The position numbers and the translations under genes were made by a program. From NCBI GenBank assembly GCA_964384675.1, contig CAYLNK010000002.1, positions 3,180 to 67,179 of the forward strand: a stretch of 64,000 bases of DNA. The letters run 5' to 3'. A model generated the notes under the pieces. That model had not been told where the DNA came from and made no database searches. It saw only the letters and a program-made list of their open reading frames with translations. This document shows, one piece after another, positions 8,910-17,004 of this stretch. Numbering within the stretch: position 1 is the stretch's first letter; each line of letters opens with the position of its first letter. The DNA is from CAYLNK01 sp964384675. Its GTDB lineage: Bacteria; Acidobacteriota; Thermoanaerobaculia; UBA5066.

Positions 8910-11621
8910 TCATGACATCACCGGCAGGGAGACCGTGAACCGCGACCCGCGGCCGGGTCCGGCGTCCACGTCGAGCGACCCGCCGTGAGCGTGGATGATG
9001 TCCTTGGCGATCGCGAGGCCCAGCCCGGTCCCGCCAGCGGCCTTCTTGGTGGAGAAGAACGGCTCGAAGGCGTGCCGGGCCTCGTCCGGAGTCATCCCTC
9101 TGCCGTTGTCCTCCACCTGAAACGTCACCTTCGCCCCGGTGTGGCCGAGGCGTAGGGAGACGCGCGGCTCGGGCCGGCCGGTCACCGCCTCGAGCCCGTT
9201 CTTCAGCAGGTTCACCAGCACCTGAACGAGCGCGTCCTCGTGCCCGGCGATCCGCGGGGTGTCGGCCGGGAGGTCGAGGATCAGCTGGACGTTACGTCCT
9301 TTCAGATCGGTCTCGAGGGAGCGGGCGGCCTCTCGGGCGACGTGCTGCGGCTCGAGCGGCGCCAGCTCGCGAGGACGGCCGCGGGCGAGGTCGAGGAGAC
9401 TGCCGACCAGGCGCGAGGCGCGGAAGGCCTGCTCCTCGATCTTCTCCAGGAAGGGGCGCTTCGGGTCGGAGGCCTCGGTGTCGTCCAGGAGGAGGCGCGC
9501 ATAGCTCGCGACGCCGGTGAGCGGTGTGTTGACCTCGTGCGCGACCCCGGCCGAGAGCGTCCCGAGCGCGGCGAGCCGTTCCCGGTCCGCGAGCGCGCGC
9601 TCCAGGCGAGCGGTCTCGGTCGCGTCCTGCAGGACGATCACCTTCGCGGCGGAGCCCGCGCCCGCACCGGGGAAGCGGGAGATCGCGATGTCGAGGACGC
9701 GCGGGCCCTGCCCGAAGTCGACCTCGTGCCGCGGGGAGCCCGACGAGGCGAGGAGCGTGAGGGGAAGGACGTCCTGGTCGACCTGCCCGAGGATCGACTC
9801 CTTCGGCCGCCCGACCAGCTGGGCGAAGGCGTCGTTCAGCGACGTGAACCGGCCTGCGTCGTCGGTGGCGGCGATGGCCGCGGCGGAGCCCGCCACCACG
9901 TCCTCGTGGAACTCCTTCAGGGTCTGGAACTCGGCGGCCTTGACCCGGAGCTCCTCGTAGAGTCGGGCGTGGTCGAGCGCGAGCGCGGCCGGAGCCAGGA
10001 CGGTCTCGAGCAGCTCGCGGTCGTCCGACGAGAGCGGGGTCGGCCCGATCTTGTCTCCGACGGCGAAGAGCGCGAGCAGGCGGCCGGAGACGGCGAGCGG
10101 CGAAACCGTGCGGAAGCCGGCCCTCCGGAGGCGGTCGACCGGGCCGCCCGTCTCCCCGAGGGCACGGCGCAGGCGTGTCGTCCCGACGAGCACCTCCTCC
10201 GGCAGGAGCTCGAGGTCCAGAGGCGGTCCGCCGTCGACGCGATCGGCGGCCAGATGGCCGTCCGCAAGCACGAGGAGGAGCGCGGCTGGCTGCACGCCCA
10301 GGCCGCGGGAGACGCGGGTGGAGAGGAGCTCGTCGACCTCGGAGAGCGGACGAGGCGTCGGAAGCTCGCGCACCAGCGACAGGAGGGCCTCGCGGTCGCT
10401 CCAGACGTCCCGGTACTGCACGCGGGTCAGGGCCGAGGAGAGGCCGCGCCGGATCGGGACGAAGCTCAGCGCCAGGAAGAGACCGACGGAGGCCTGGAAG
10501 GTCCCCTTGGCGTACGGGAGGTCGGCGGGCACGGCCCGCGCAAGGACGCGTTCCGTGATCGCCAGGACACCGGCGCCGAAGAAGAGGGCTCCGAGGAGAG
10601 CGGTCGTCTCCCGGCCGAGGGCCTCCACGTCCCACAGCCGGTAGCGCGTCAGGGCCGCGAGGAAGGCCACCGGCACGAGCGCGAGCGGCAGCAGGGAGAG
10701 GGACGAGAGGAGGGGAATGGGACCGCCGAGGAGCCGGGGCAGGAAATCGAGGAGGCAGAGGGGCAGGAGGCCCGCGGCGGTCCCGAGGAGGAGGAAGCGG
10801 ACCTGCTTCTCGGTGAGGAGGTCCATCCGCCGGCGCGACAGGACGACGAGCCGCGCCGCGCACGCGATCGCCGCCACGCTCATCCAGACGGCCTGGAGGT
10901 GGTCGAGCCGGTCGATGCGCGGCCGGGCGACGCCGGACGGTGCCAGGTACGTGCTGGCCCAGAGGATCATGAGGGCGAGCGCCGGTGTCCAGAAGAGCGG
11001 GGTCGGGGCCCTGCGGGCGCGACGCGGGAAGGTGAAGACGAGCTGCAGGAGCAGGGCCGGGAAGAGGGCGCGGGCCAGGTCCTCGAGCGCGACGCCGGTC
11101 CGGTACCAGGCGTCGAACGGCGGGGCCGGCGAGAGGACGAGCGCGAGGGCGAGGCCCAGGCTGAACGCGGAGAAGAGGAGAGCCTCCGGTCCGGGCGAGC
11201 CGGACGCGACCAGCACCCTGAGCCCGGAGAACGCGAAGACCGCGCCGACGAGGACCAGGAAGAAGTAGCGCACGCTCCACGGGCTCCGCGCGGGCGCCGA
11301 CTCGACTCGGACGGCCCGATCCTGCCGGAGGACGGTCAGGTCGGCGCCCGACTCGGCCAGGCGGAGCGAAGGGTCCTCGACGAGGCGAGCCGGCCGCCCG
11401 TCGATCAGGACGATCACGTCGCCATCGACGAGACCGGACGCATGCGCCGACGGCCCGACGCTCTCGACCCTGTAGCCGGACTCCGTCGTCGACACGTAGA
11501 GCTCGGCTCTGCGGAACGATCCGAGCTTCCGCCCGAAGCCGACGATCATCGGCACCAGGGCGGCCAGGTAGAGGCCGATGAGGAGCCCGCGCAACAGGCG
11601 TCCCGAACGTCCGCGCTCCAT
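8910..11621 (-). CDS. Membrane sensor histidine kinase with PDZ, GAF and PAS modules
   Basis: The protein has 903 residues from the ATG at 11621. The order is a first membrane helix (10-30), a periplasmic PDZ-like segment (VGPSAHASGLVDGDVIVLIDG, about 48-68, shown only for orientation), a block of about eight membrane helices (to about 330), a GAF-like domain (about 430-560), PAS (about 575-680), HisKA with the H-box AGVAHEVNTPLTG (His near 695), and a HATPase domain (VEDNGRGM; GGTGLGLAIAKDI). A TTG 18 bases upstream would extend the frame. That TTG lies inside the -12 element of a sigma-54 promoter, so I prefer the ATG, which would then sit three bases from the predicted transcription start. 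The stimulus is unknown. Confidence 0.88.
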   Translation of the reverse strand: MERGRSGRLLRGLLIGLYLAALVPMIVGFGRKLGSFRRAELYVSTTESGYRVESVGPSAHASGLVDGDVIVLIDGRPARLVEDPSLRLAESGADLTVLRQDRAVRVESAPARSPWSVRYFFLVLVGAVFAFSGLRVLVASGSPGPEALLFSAFSLGLALALVLSPAPPFDAWYRTGVALEDLARALFPALLLQLVFTFPRRARRAPTPLFWTPALALMILWASTYLAPSGVARPRIDRLDHLQAVWMSVAAIACAARLVVLSRRRMDLLTEKQVRFLLLGTAAGLLPLCLLDFLPRLLGGPIPLLSSLSLLPLALVPVAFLAALTRYRLWDVEALGRETTALLGALFFGAGVLAITERVLARAVPADLPYAKGTFQASVGLFLALSFVPIRRGLSSALTRVQYRDVWSDREALLSLVRELPTPRPLSEVDELLSTRVSRGLGVQPAALLLVLADGHLAADRVDGGPPLDLELLPEEVLVGTTRLRRALGETGGPVDRLRRAGFRTVSPLAVSGRLLALFAVGDKIGPTPLSSDDRELLETVLAPAALALDHARLYEELRVKAAEFQTLKEFHEDVVAGSAAAIAATDDAGRFTSLNDAFAQLVGRPKESILGQVDQDVLPLTLLASSGSPRHEVDFGQGPRVLDIAISRFPGAGAGSAAKVIVLQDATETARLERALADRERLAALGTLSAGVAHEVNTPLTGVASYARLLLDDTEASDPKRPFLEKIEEQAFRASRLVGSLLDLARGRPRELAPLEPQHVAREAARSLETDLKGRNVQLILDLPADTPRIAGHEDALVQVLVNLLKNGLEAVTGRPEPRVSLRLGHTGAKVTFQVEDNGRGMTPDEARHAFEPFFSTKKAAGGTGLGLAIAKDIIHAHGGSLDVDAGPGRGSRFTVSLPVMS

Positions 11622-11635
11622 CGCGTGGACGAGAC

Positions 11636-11650
11636 GCAAGGAAAGTGCCA
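11636..11650 (-). promoter_or_regulatory. Sigma-54 (-24/-12) promoter of the kinase/regulator operon
   Basis: On the minus strand the sequence reads TGGCAC, five bases, TTGC. GG and GC are separated by exactly 10 bases, as required for sigma-54. The predicted start point is near 11624. The downstream operon encodes a sigma-54 activator, which supports the call. Confidence 0.75.
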
Positions 11651-11689
11651 GGTATCCGGATCCTTGAATCAGGTCAAATCCCTACAAAA

Positions 11690-11704
11690 TGGGAAGTTAT
11701 CCCA
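11690..11704. promoter_or_regulatory. Candidate upstream activator site (palindrome TGGGA-N5-TCCCA)
   Basis: The perfect 5-bp dyad TGGGA/TCCCA with a 5-base centre is located about 73 bases upstream of the predicted sigma-54 start, in a locally AT-rich stretch. This distance suits an enhancer for an NtrC-type activator. Binding by the regulator encoded downstream is inference. Confidence 0.35.
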
Positions 11705-11772
11705 GAAAGGTCCGGATGTGATCCAAAATGTCGGATTAACTCCGAGGAATCTTGGAGGGCCGAGTCCCCGGA

Positions 11773-13647
11773 TCAGAAGGAGAAGGCGAGCCCGCCGGCG
11801 AACCGGCGATTGCTTCGCGCCTCGTCCTTGCCTTCCTGACGGCGGCCGAGCTCGACCGAGAGCAGCGCCCGAAGCTCCGAGCCGAAGCTCCTGAGTGCCG
11901 CGATCGGGACCGCTTGGGCGAGGCTGAAGTCGACCGCCTCGACGTCGTTGCGCAGCCCGTCCCGACCCTGGTGCAGGGTCTGCGTCACGACCCGGTAACC
12001 TGCGCCGATCGAGGTGCGGGTCACCGCCACCATCACCGAAAAGTCCGCCACCCCGTACGTCGCCTCGTTCTCGTCGATCACGCCGTGGCGGGAGCCGGCA
12101 ACCCGGCCGCCGCGGGCGGCGATCCGTCCGTCGAGCCCCGCTCCGAGACGGAACGTCGTGGTGCTCGACAGCTCGGTCGCGACATCGGAGTCGAAGAAGT
12201 AGAGGGAGTCGAGGCGGTCCACGAAGTCCCGGTCCAGGAGCATCCGGTACGTGCCGCCGAGCTCACGCCGCGACACCTCGACCGAGAAGCTTTCGCCGTC
12301 CTGGCTGTCGTACCGGATCCCGCCACGGTACGTCGAGCGGGCGAGGCGGGAGAGATCACCGTCCTCGGTCCCCGCGTACCCGAGCGGGATGCCGTCGAGG
12401 AGGCGCCGCTCGAACCGGCGGGAGAGGAAACCGAACGCGCGCCAGCCTTCCTCGGTCTTGAGCGTCAGCGTCAGCTCGGGGGTCAGGCCGCGGAGGTGAG
12501 TCGAGGTCTCGCCGACGAGTCCACCCTCGAGCACGAGGTGGGGCAGGACCTCCATTCCGACGGAGCCGCCCATCCGGGTTTCCTGATCCCACGAGCCTGA
12601 GGGGGACCGGGTCTCGAGGCCCGTCGTGGTGCGGTATCCGACGCTGACGCGGACGAAACGGCCGGCGTCCAGGTCGGTGCGATAGCTCGCGGCGAGCTCG
12701 ACCGCGTTCGCCGCCCGCGTGAACAGCCCGTCGACCGGCACGCTGGAGGCGAGGTTCGCCTGGGAGAGAACCCGCGCCGAGACGGACGCGCGGGAGCCGT
12801 CCCCCAGAGAGCCGCTCCAGTCGACCCCGTGCGCGGAGAAGCGGGTGTCGGACGCCCCATCGAGGATCTGACGGCGCGACGAGATCCGGATCGCCTGGTT
12901 GTCCGTGGGCGCCACGTCGAGCGCGAGCCGCGAGGCGTCGCCGAGTCGCGTACCGCCGCTCGAGACACGGCTGTACTCGCCCTCGAGGCCCCAGCGGAAG
13001 CGTCCGCCTAGGCTCCCCGACACGTCGAGAGACGTCCGGGAGAGGTTCGCCGAGCCCTCGGCGCCGAACCCGGTGAGAGACGAGACGGACGCCCGCAAGG
13101 GGAGCGACAGGGACGCGCGGGCGAGGGACGACGACGGAGGGCCGGGCGGGCGAGCCGCGTCCTCGAGCGCCGCCACGACGCCTTCGTCGCGCAGCACGTC
13201 ACCGGGAGCGAGCGCCCTCGCGATCCAGGGATCCGCCTCCCCGAGCGGTGTGACGGGAAGGACGCCGCTGGCCTTCTCGAGCTCCACCGAGACGAAGGAG
13301 ACGGTTTCCCGGCCGGCCCGGTGGAGGATTCGCGTGACGACGGGGCGGAAGCCGGGCGCGAAGGACAGGATCGTGTAGAGCCCCGCCGGCGCCCCCGGCA
13401 GCACGAAGCTGCCGTCGGACGCGGACCGCAGGACGCGCACGGTCGCGGCGACTCCGTTCTCGACGCTCCGGATCAGGAGTGTCGCGCCCCCGATGGGAAC
13501 GCGGCCCACACGCACGATTCCGGCGAGCGGCGCGCCGGTCGGGACCGAGAGTCCACCGGGAACGGCGAGGGCAATGGCGGGAACCGAGACGGCGAGCAGC
13601 ACCACCGCGAACCGGAGCCTCGAAGGGATTCGTCGATAGCGGCTCAT
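11773..13647 (-). CDS. Outer-membrane beta-barrel protein with N-terminal CarboxypepD_reg-like domain
   Basis: The product has 624 residues. A signal peptide (RFAVVLLAVSVPAIALA) follows a basic start at the ATG at 13647, which I prefer over a longer frame at 13716. Residues about 35-120 form a carboxypeptidase-regulatory-like beta domain (ASDGSFVLPGAPAGLYTI). The rest is a series of alternating amphipathic strands rich in Ser, Gly and Arg, ending in Phe (FAGGLAFSF), the outer-membrane insertion signal. No TonB plug domain is seen, so it is not a standard TonB receptor although the barrel is of similar style. Substrate and role are unknown. It ends about 120 bases before the kinase promoter region. 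Confidence 0.75.
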   Translation of the reverse strand: MSRYRRIPSRLRFAVVLLAVSVPAIALAVPGGLSVPTGAPLAGIVRVGRVPIGGATLLIRSVENGVAATVRVLRSASDGSFVLPGAPAGLYTILSFAPGFRPVVTRILHRAGRETVSFVSVELEKASGVLPVTPLGEADPWIARALAPGDVLRDEGVVAALEDAARPPGPPSSSLARASLSLPLRASVSSLTGFGAEGSANLSRTSLDVSGSLGGRFRWGLEGEYSRVSSGGTRLGDASRLALDVAPTDNQAIRISSRRQILDGASDTRFSAHGVDWSGSLGDGSRASVSARVLSQANLASSVPVDGLFTRAANAVELAASYRTDLDAGRFVRVSVGYRTTTGLETRSPSGSWDQETRMGGSVGMEVLPHLVLEGGLVGETSTHLRGLTPELTLTLKTEEGWRAFGFLSRRFERRLLDGIPLGYAGTEDGDLSRLARSTYRGGIRYDSQDGESFSVEVSRRELGGTYRMLLDRDFVDRLDSLYFFDSDVATELSSTTTFRLGAGLDGRIAARGGRVAGSRHGVIDENEATYGVADFSVMVAVTRTSIGAGYRVVTQTLHQGRDGLRNDVEAVDFSLAQAVPIAALRSFGSELRALLSVELGRRQEGKDEARSNRRFAGGLAFSF

Positions 13648-13729
13648 GGGGCCCCCCGCTCGACCGGCGCAACCGGCCTTCGGGAGATCATCCGCCCGGA
13701 ACCGCCCGCGCGTCAATCGGCCAGGAGCA

Positions 13730-14638
13730 TCACGTGGCGGGGCCGAGACCCAGGAGGGCCCGGAGCGCGTGCCCGGCGATCGCCGGGTTCTCTTTCAGGC
13801 GCCTCGTCGAGTACGCGTACCAGTCCCGTCCGTACGGCACGTAGACCCGGAGCCGGTGTCCGGCTTCGATGAGGATCTTGCGCAAGAGCGGGTCGACGCC
13901 GAGGAGCATCTGGAACTCGTACCGGTCGGGGGAGAGCTTCAGACGATCGATGGTGGCCAGCGCCAGCTGGACGCAGGCCTCGTCGTGGGTCGCGATGCCG
14001 GCGTAGCAGCCGGCCGAAAGGTGCTTGTCGACGAGCGCCCCGAAGTTCCGGATCACCACATCCCGGTCCTTGAAGGCGTGCGCGCGTGGCTCGATGTAGA
14101 TCCCCTTGCAGATCCGGACGTTCATCTTCGCGTCGATCAGCCGGTCGAGGTCCCGGAGGCTGCGCCGGAGGTACGCCTGGATCACCACTCCGATGTTCGC
14201 GTACTCCTTCTTCAGGTCGAGGACCAACGCGAGGGTGGACTCCGTGTACGGGGTGTCCTCCATGTCGAGGCGGATGAAGAGATTGCTTTCGGCCGCCTTG
14301 CGGCAGATGGCGAGGCAGTTCTCGCGAGCCAGACCCGGATCGATCGAGAGGCCGACGGCGGTTGGCTTGATCGAGACGTTGGCCGGCAAGCCCGAGGCGG
14401 CGAGCGCCCCGATCGCGCGCAGGTACTCGTCCCGCGTGGCGACCGTCTGCTCCCGACGTGTCACGCTCTCTCCGAGCACGTCGAGCGTGGCCATCGCGCC
14501 CTCATTCGCGAGCGCGCGGATCGCGGCGAGCCCGTCGTCGAGCGTTTCGCCCGCCACGTAGCGGGAGGCGAAGCGGCGGACGATCGGCTTCGGGACGGCG
14601 GGGAGGGCGGTGACGACGAGCTTGTTGAACAGCGACAT
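13730..14638 (-). CDS. Proline dehydrogenase (monofunctional)
   Basis: This FAD-dependent TIM-barrel enzyme oxidises L-proline to pyrroline-5-carboxylate. At 302 residues it is the short, single-domain type. Visible family features are SIKPTAVGL, FIRLDMEDTP (FAD and substrate contacts), VVIQAYLRRS, RICKGIY, GIATHD and the C-terminal helix YSTRRLKENP, whose arginines bind the substrate carboxylate. The gene ends 83 bases before the start of the barrel-protein gene on the same strand and follows comF by 20 bases. The partner P5C dehydrogenase is not in the window. Confidence 0.95.
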   Translation of the reverse strand: MSLFNKLVVTALPAVPKPIVRRFASRYVAGETLDDGLAAIRALANEGAMATLDVLGESVTRREQTVATRDEYLRAIGALAASGLPANVSIKPTAVGLSIDPGLARENCLAICRKAAESNLFIRLDMEDTPYTESTLALVLDLKKEYANIGVVIQAYLRRSLRDLDRLIDAKMNVRICKGIYIEPRAHAFKDRDVVIRNFGALVDKHLSAGCYAGIATHDEACVQLALATIDRLKLSPDRYEFQMLLGVDPLLRKILIEAGHRLRVYVPYGRDWYAYSTRRLKENPAIAGHALRALLGLGPAT

Positions 14639-14658
14639 TCGTGCTCCGGGCCGGGCGC

Positions 14659-15399
14659 CTACGGTGTGCGGGCGAGGACGAGCAACCTGACCTCCAGCGC
14701 CCCGGCGTCGAGGAGGGCGGAGGAGGCGGCGCGCACGGTGGCGCCCGTTGTCATGACGTCATCGACGAGGACGAGGCGCTTTCCCCGGGCTTTGGCCGGG
14801 ATGGCGGCGAAGGCGCCGGCCACGTTACCGCGCCGGGCCGTGGCGGGGAGCGCGGACTGCGGGGTGGCGTCCCCGCGGCGTTCGAGGGCCTCGACCAGAG
14901 GAAGCGCGCTCCGACGCGCGATCTCCGCGGCGAGCAGCCGGGCCTGGTCGTAGCCTCGATCGCGGTTTCGCCGCCGCGTCGACGGCGCCGGAGTCACGCC
15001 GTCGAGGCCCTCGAGGAGCCGGACGCGGCGTGCGGCAGCCACGAGCCGGATCGCCGCCGGCCTCGCGGCGATGTCCAGCCCCCGGAACTTGAGCGCGGCG
15101 ACGATCCGGGCGAGCGCGCCTCCGTAGTCTCCGAGACAGCTCGCGGCGGTGAAGGGCGGCGGGTCGGTCAGGCAGTCGCGACAGAGTCCCTCGCCGGGGA
15201 GGGCGCAGCGTGGGCAGCGGGGTTCCTCGGTCGGCAGGCCGCCCCAGCAGGTGGCGCAGACGCCACCTCCGCCGAGCCCGCTCCTCGGGGCCCGGCAGCC
15301 GGCGCAGAGCGACGGGGCGAAGAGGTCGAGCAGGCGCCGCACGGCCGGATTCGCGCGCTCCCGAGCCACGCCGATCGCGGCAGCCTGCACGCCGATCAT
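14659..15399 (-). CDS. comF: ComF family phosphoribosyltransferase-like protein
   Basis: The protein has up to 246 residues. N-terminal zinc-ribbon cysteine pairs are seen (CAGC, CATC, CPRC, CRDC), followed by a type I PRTase fold with the PRPP loop LVLVDDVMTTGAT. ComF proteins are tied to natural transformation DNA uptake or primosome function, though many genomes keep them without other com genes. The ATG at 15399 overlaps a TAGAAT box. A GTG at 15390, seven bases after that box, would give a leaderless start three residues shorter. Which is used is uncertain. Confidence 0.9.
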   Translation of the reverse strand: MIGVQAAAIGVARERANPAVRRLLDLFAPSLCAGCRAPRSGLGGGGVCATCWGGLPTEEPRCPRCALPGEGLCRDCLTDPPPFTAASCLGDYGGALARIVAALKFRGLDIAARPAAIRLVAAARRVRLLEGLDGVTPAPSTRRRNRDRGYDQARLLAAEIARRSALPLVEALERRGDATPQSALPATARRGNVAGAFAAIPAKARGKRLVLVDDVMTTGATVRAASSALLDAGALEVRLLVLARTP

Positions 15400-15403
15400 T
15401 CTA
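15398..15403 (-). promoter_or_regulatory. TAGAAT -10-like box at the comF start
   Basis: TAGAAT on the minus strand overlaps the first ATG of comF and lies seven bases before an in-frame GTG at 15390. This is compatible with a leaderless message starting at the GTG. No clear -35 is seen. Confidence 0.3.
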
Positions 15404-15442
15404 GACGAACGGCCCGCAGGATCCGTATCTCCGTCGTGAGCG

Positions 15443-15472
15443 TTGACGCTTCGTTCGCCCCGCCCCTATCCT
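15443..15472 (+). promoter_or_regulatory. Sigma-70-like promoter, near-leaderless
   Basis: TTGACG (15443-15448), an 18-base spacer and TATCCT (15467-15472) lie directly before the ATG at 15481. The predicted start point falls within a few bases of the ATG and no Shine-Dalgarno sequence is present. Confidence 0.45.
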
Positions 15473-15480
15473 GCCGTCCG

Positions 15481-16047
15481 ATGAGCATCTCCCGTCCCCT
15501 CCGCGTCCTCGCCCTGGTCCTCTGCTCGGCCACGCTCGTGGCGAACCCCGCGAAGGCGCAGTCGTTCGCCGTCGGCGGGGGCGGCTCGTTCGTGAACGAC
15601 ACCGGCTCGGAGTTCAGCACGACCGATTTCGTCACGAGCTTCGACACGGTCGGAGCCCACCTTTTCGGAGACGTCGTTCTCGAGGATGGGGTCGTCTTCG
15701 AGGCCCGGACCTCGCAGTTCGGGCTCGAGGGCTCGGTGGCCGGCGCGCCCAACCTGAAGGCGACCGCCGGCACGTTGTCGGTCACGTACCTCTTTCGCGA
15801 GGCCTGGATCCGCGCCGGATTCGTGGCGGGTGGCGGCGTCTACCGGGTCGTTCCCCGTCCAATCGAGGGCGGTCAGGTCGCGGCCGACGTCTCCCAGACC
15901 TCGTTCGGGTTCTTCGGAGGGCTCGTCAGTGTTTTCGACATCGGCAAGCGGTGGGACGCCAGGCTCGAGGTGACGATCCATTCGATCCGCACCGACTACC
16001 GGCACACTCCGGTCTTCCTGACCGGCGGGATCGCGTACCACTTCTGA
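15481..16047 (+). CDS. Small outer-membrane beta-barrel protein
   Basis: The product has 188 residues. The signal peptide ends ANPAKA before QSFAVGG. The mature part shows about eight alternating strands (AHLFGDVVLEDGVVFEARTS, GTLSVTYLF, WIRAGFVAGGGVYRV, FGFFGGLVSVFDI, WDARLEVTIHSI) and ends in Phe (GGIAYHF), as in OmpX/OmpW-size barrels. The function is unknown. It is a single-gene unit, divergent from comF, with the next gene downstream on the opposite strand 450 bases away. Confidence 0.75.
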   Translation: MSISRPLRVLALVLCSATLVANPAKAQSFAVGGGGSFVNDTGSEFSTTDFVTSFDTVGAHLFGDVVLEDGVVFEARTSQFGLEGSVAGAPNLKATAGTLSVTYLFREAWIRAGFVAGGGVYRVVPRPIEGGQVAADVSQTSFGFFGGLVSVFDIGKRWDARLEVTIHSIRTDYRHTPVFLTGGIAYHF

Positions 16048-16497
16048 CCGGGTGAGGGTTCCGTGTCGGGGCCGCGGACGGGCCCGGCGCGGGCCACGTG
16101 GTATCGACGGACCGTCCGGAAATGGTGGGACCTGCCCGGCCTTTTCGGCCGGGCAGGGGTTGCGACGGTGGGATGTTCTAACTTGTGGGCTAGTGAGAGG
16201 TAGGACTGAGGTGGCGGGCCCGCAAACCGGGTGATCTGCGGGTTACGTGGGGAGTGTTTTCGAAGATCGTCTTCATCGGTCTTGCGAACGCTTGGGGTTC
16301 GATCTCCTGACCATCTATACGCAAGTCGGATGCCTATGGTTTACCTGCTCGCCACGATTCCCGGAAGTCGTTCTTTCGCATTGGCTTGGATCCACCGCTG
16401 GCGGGAGCCCCCTCTGGAGCCGTCTCAGAATCAGTCCAATAAGGTGCAATTCGGCACTCCGGAAGGGAAAAATGTCGCGAAACGGGTGGGGCTTTTT
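16048..16497. other. 450-bp gene-poor, lower-GC intergenic region
   Basis: This gap lies between the convergent barrel-protein and Lrp-family genes. No reading frame has the base pattern of a real gene, and from about 16220 onward GC content drops clearly below that of the surrounding genes. The only clear structure is a perfect hairpin at 16131-16157. I do not recognise a tRNA, tmRNA, RNase P, SRP or 6S RNA. An unrecognised non-coding RNA or a decayed insertion is possible. Confidence 0.5.
16131..16157. terminator. Perfect 11-bp hairpin, possible terminator
   Basis: CCTGCCCGGCC and GGCCGGGCAGG pair perfectly around the loop TTTTC. No T-run follows on either strand, so it could be a factor-dependent stop or part of a structured RNA. 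It lies 84 bases after the barrel-protein gene. Confidence 0.45.
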
Positions 16498-16947
16498 TCA
16501 GGTCAGGGGAAGGAGCGTCGAGTCCTTCTTGACGGACAGCGAGAGCTCGACCTTCGTCCGCACCACGCCCCGGATGGTCTGGATCCGTTCGCGCAGGACG
16601 GACTCCACGTGCTCGACGTCGCGCGCCCGGATCTTGAGCCTGTATCCGTAGTCGCCCGAGAGCGCGTAGCACTCCTGGACATCGAGGAGGTTCTCGATCT
16701 CGTCCAGGAAGGGGCGCTCGAAGCGAGGGTGCTCGAGACCGACGTCGATGTGTGCCACGAGAGGCATGCCGACGAGTCGCGGATCGAGCAGGGCCGTGAA
16801 CCTCCGGATGAAGCCCCGGGTCTCGAGCTTCTTGATCCGCTCGTTCACCGATGGCGTGGTGAGTCCCACGCTCTCGGCGATTCGCGCCTGGGACACCTTG
16901 CCGTCCCGCTGCAAGATATCCAGGATCTTTCGATCGATCTCATCCAT
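16498..16947 (-). CDS. Lrp/AsnC family transcriptional regulator
   Basis: The protein has 149 residues. The N-terminal winged helix-turn-helix (ILQRDGKVSQARIAESVGL, then SVNERIKKLE) is followed by the RAM/AsnC ligand-binding domain (VQECYALSGDYGYRLKIRAR). The start is the standard Lrp start MDEIDRKILDIL. The ATG lies only two bases after a perfect 14-bp hairpin, leaving no room for a Shine-Dalgarno sequence, so translation must be leaderless or controlled by that structure. Lrp-family proteins usually autoregulate and sense amino acids; the effector here is unknown. glgC lies upstream on the same strand. Confidence 0.9.
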   Translation of the reverse strand: MDEIDRKILDILQRDGKVSQARIAESVGLTTPSVNERIKKLETRGFIRRFTALLDPRLVGMPLVAHIDVGLEHPRFERPFLDEIENLLDVQECYALSGDYGYRLKIRARDVEHVESVLRERIQTIRGVVRTKVELSLSVKKDSTLLPLT

Positions 16948-16949
16948 AA

Positions 16950-16983
16950 AATATTCGGCCCGCTTGTCTGCGGGCCGAATATT
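16950..16983 (-). terminator. Perfect 14-bp inverted repeat between glgC and the Lrp-family gene
   Basis: AATATTCGGCCCGC and GCGGGCCGAATATT pair perfectly around TTGTCT (plus-strand view). On the minus strand the stem runs directly into TTTT, so it can act as the glgC terminator. Its AT-rich ends and its position also suit an Lrp operator. It ends two bases before the regulator's ATG. Confidence 0.7.
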
Positions 16984-17004
16984 ATTTGGATGCAGGGGTC
17001 TGGA

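Noticed and set aside
11622..11639. TTG-initiated longer form of the histidine kinase
   Set aside because: The TTG lies within the -12 element of the sigma-54 promoter, so it would not be in the transcript, and it has no ribosome-binding site.
13648..13716. Longer start of the barrel protein at 13716
   Set aside because: The extra 23 residues are charged and would precede a well-formed signal peptide; the ATG at 13647 gives the proper export signal.
16160..16260. Short words resembling 23S rRNA helices (GATGTTCTAAC, ACCGGGTGATCT)
   Set aside because: The matches are only about 12 bases each, in the wrong order and spacing, with no flanking similarity. Chance resemblance is more likely than an rRNA remnant.
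16295..16330. tRNA T-loop-like GGTTCGATC
   Set aside because: The flanking bases do not form a five-pair T stem, and no anticodon or acceptor stem can be placed.
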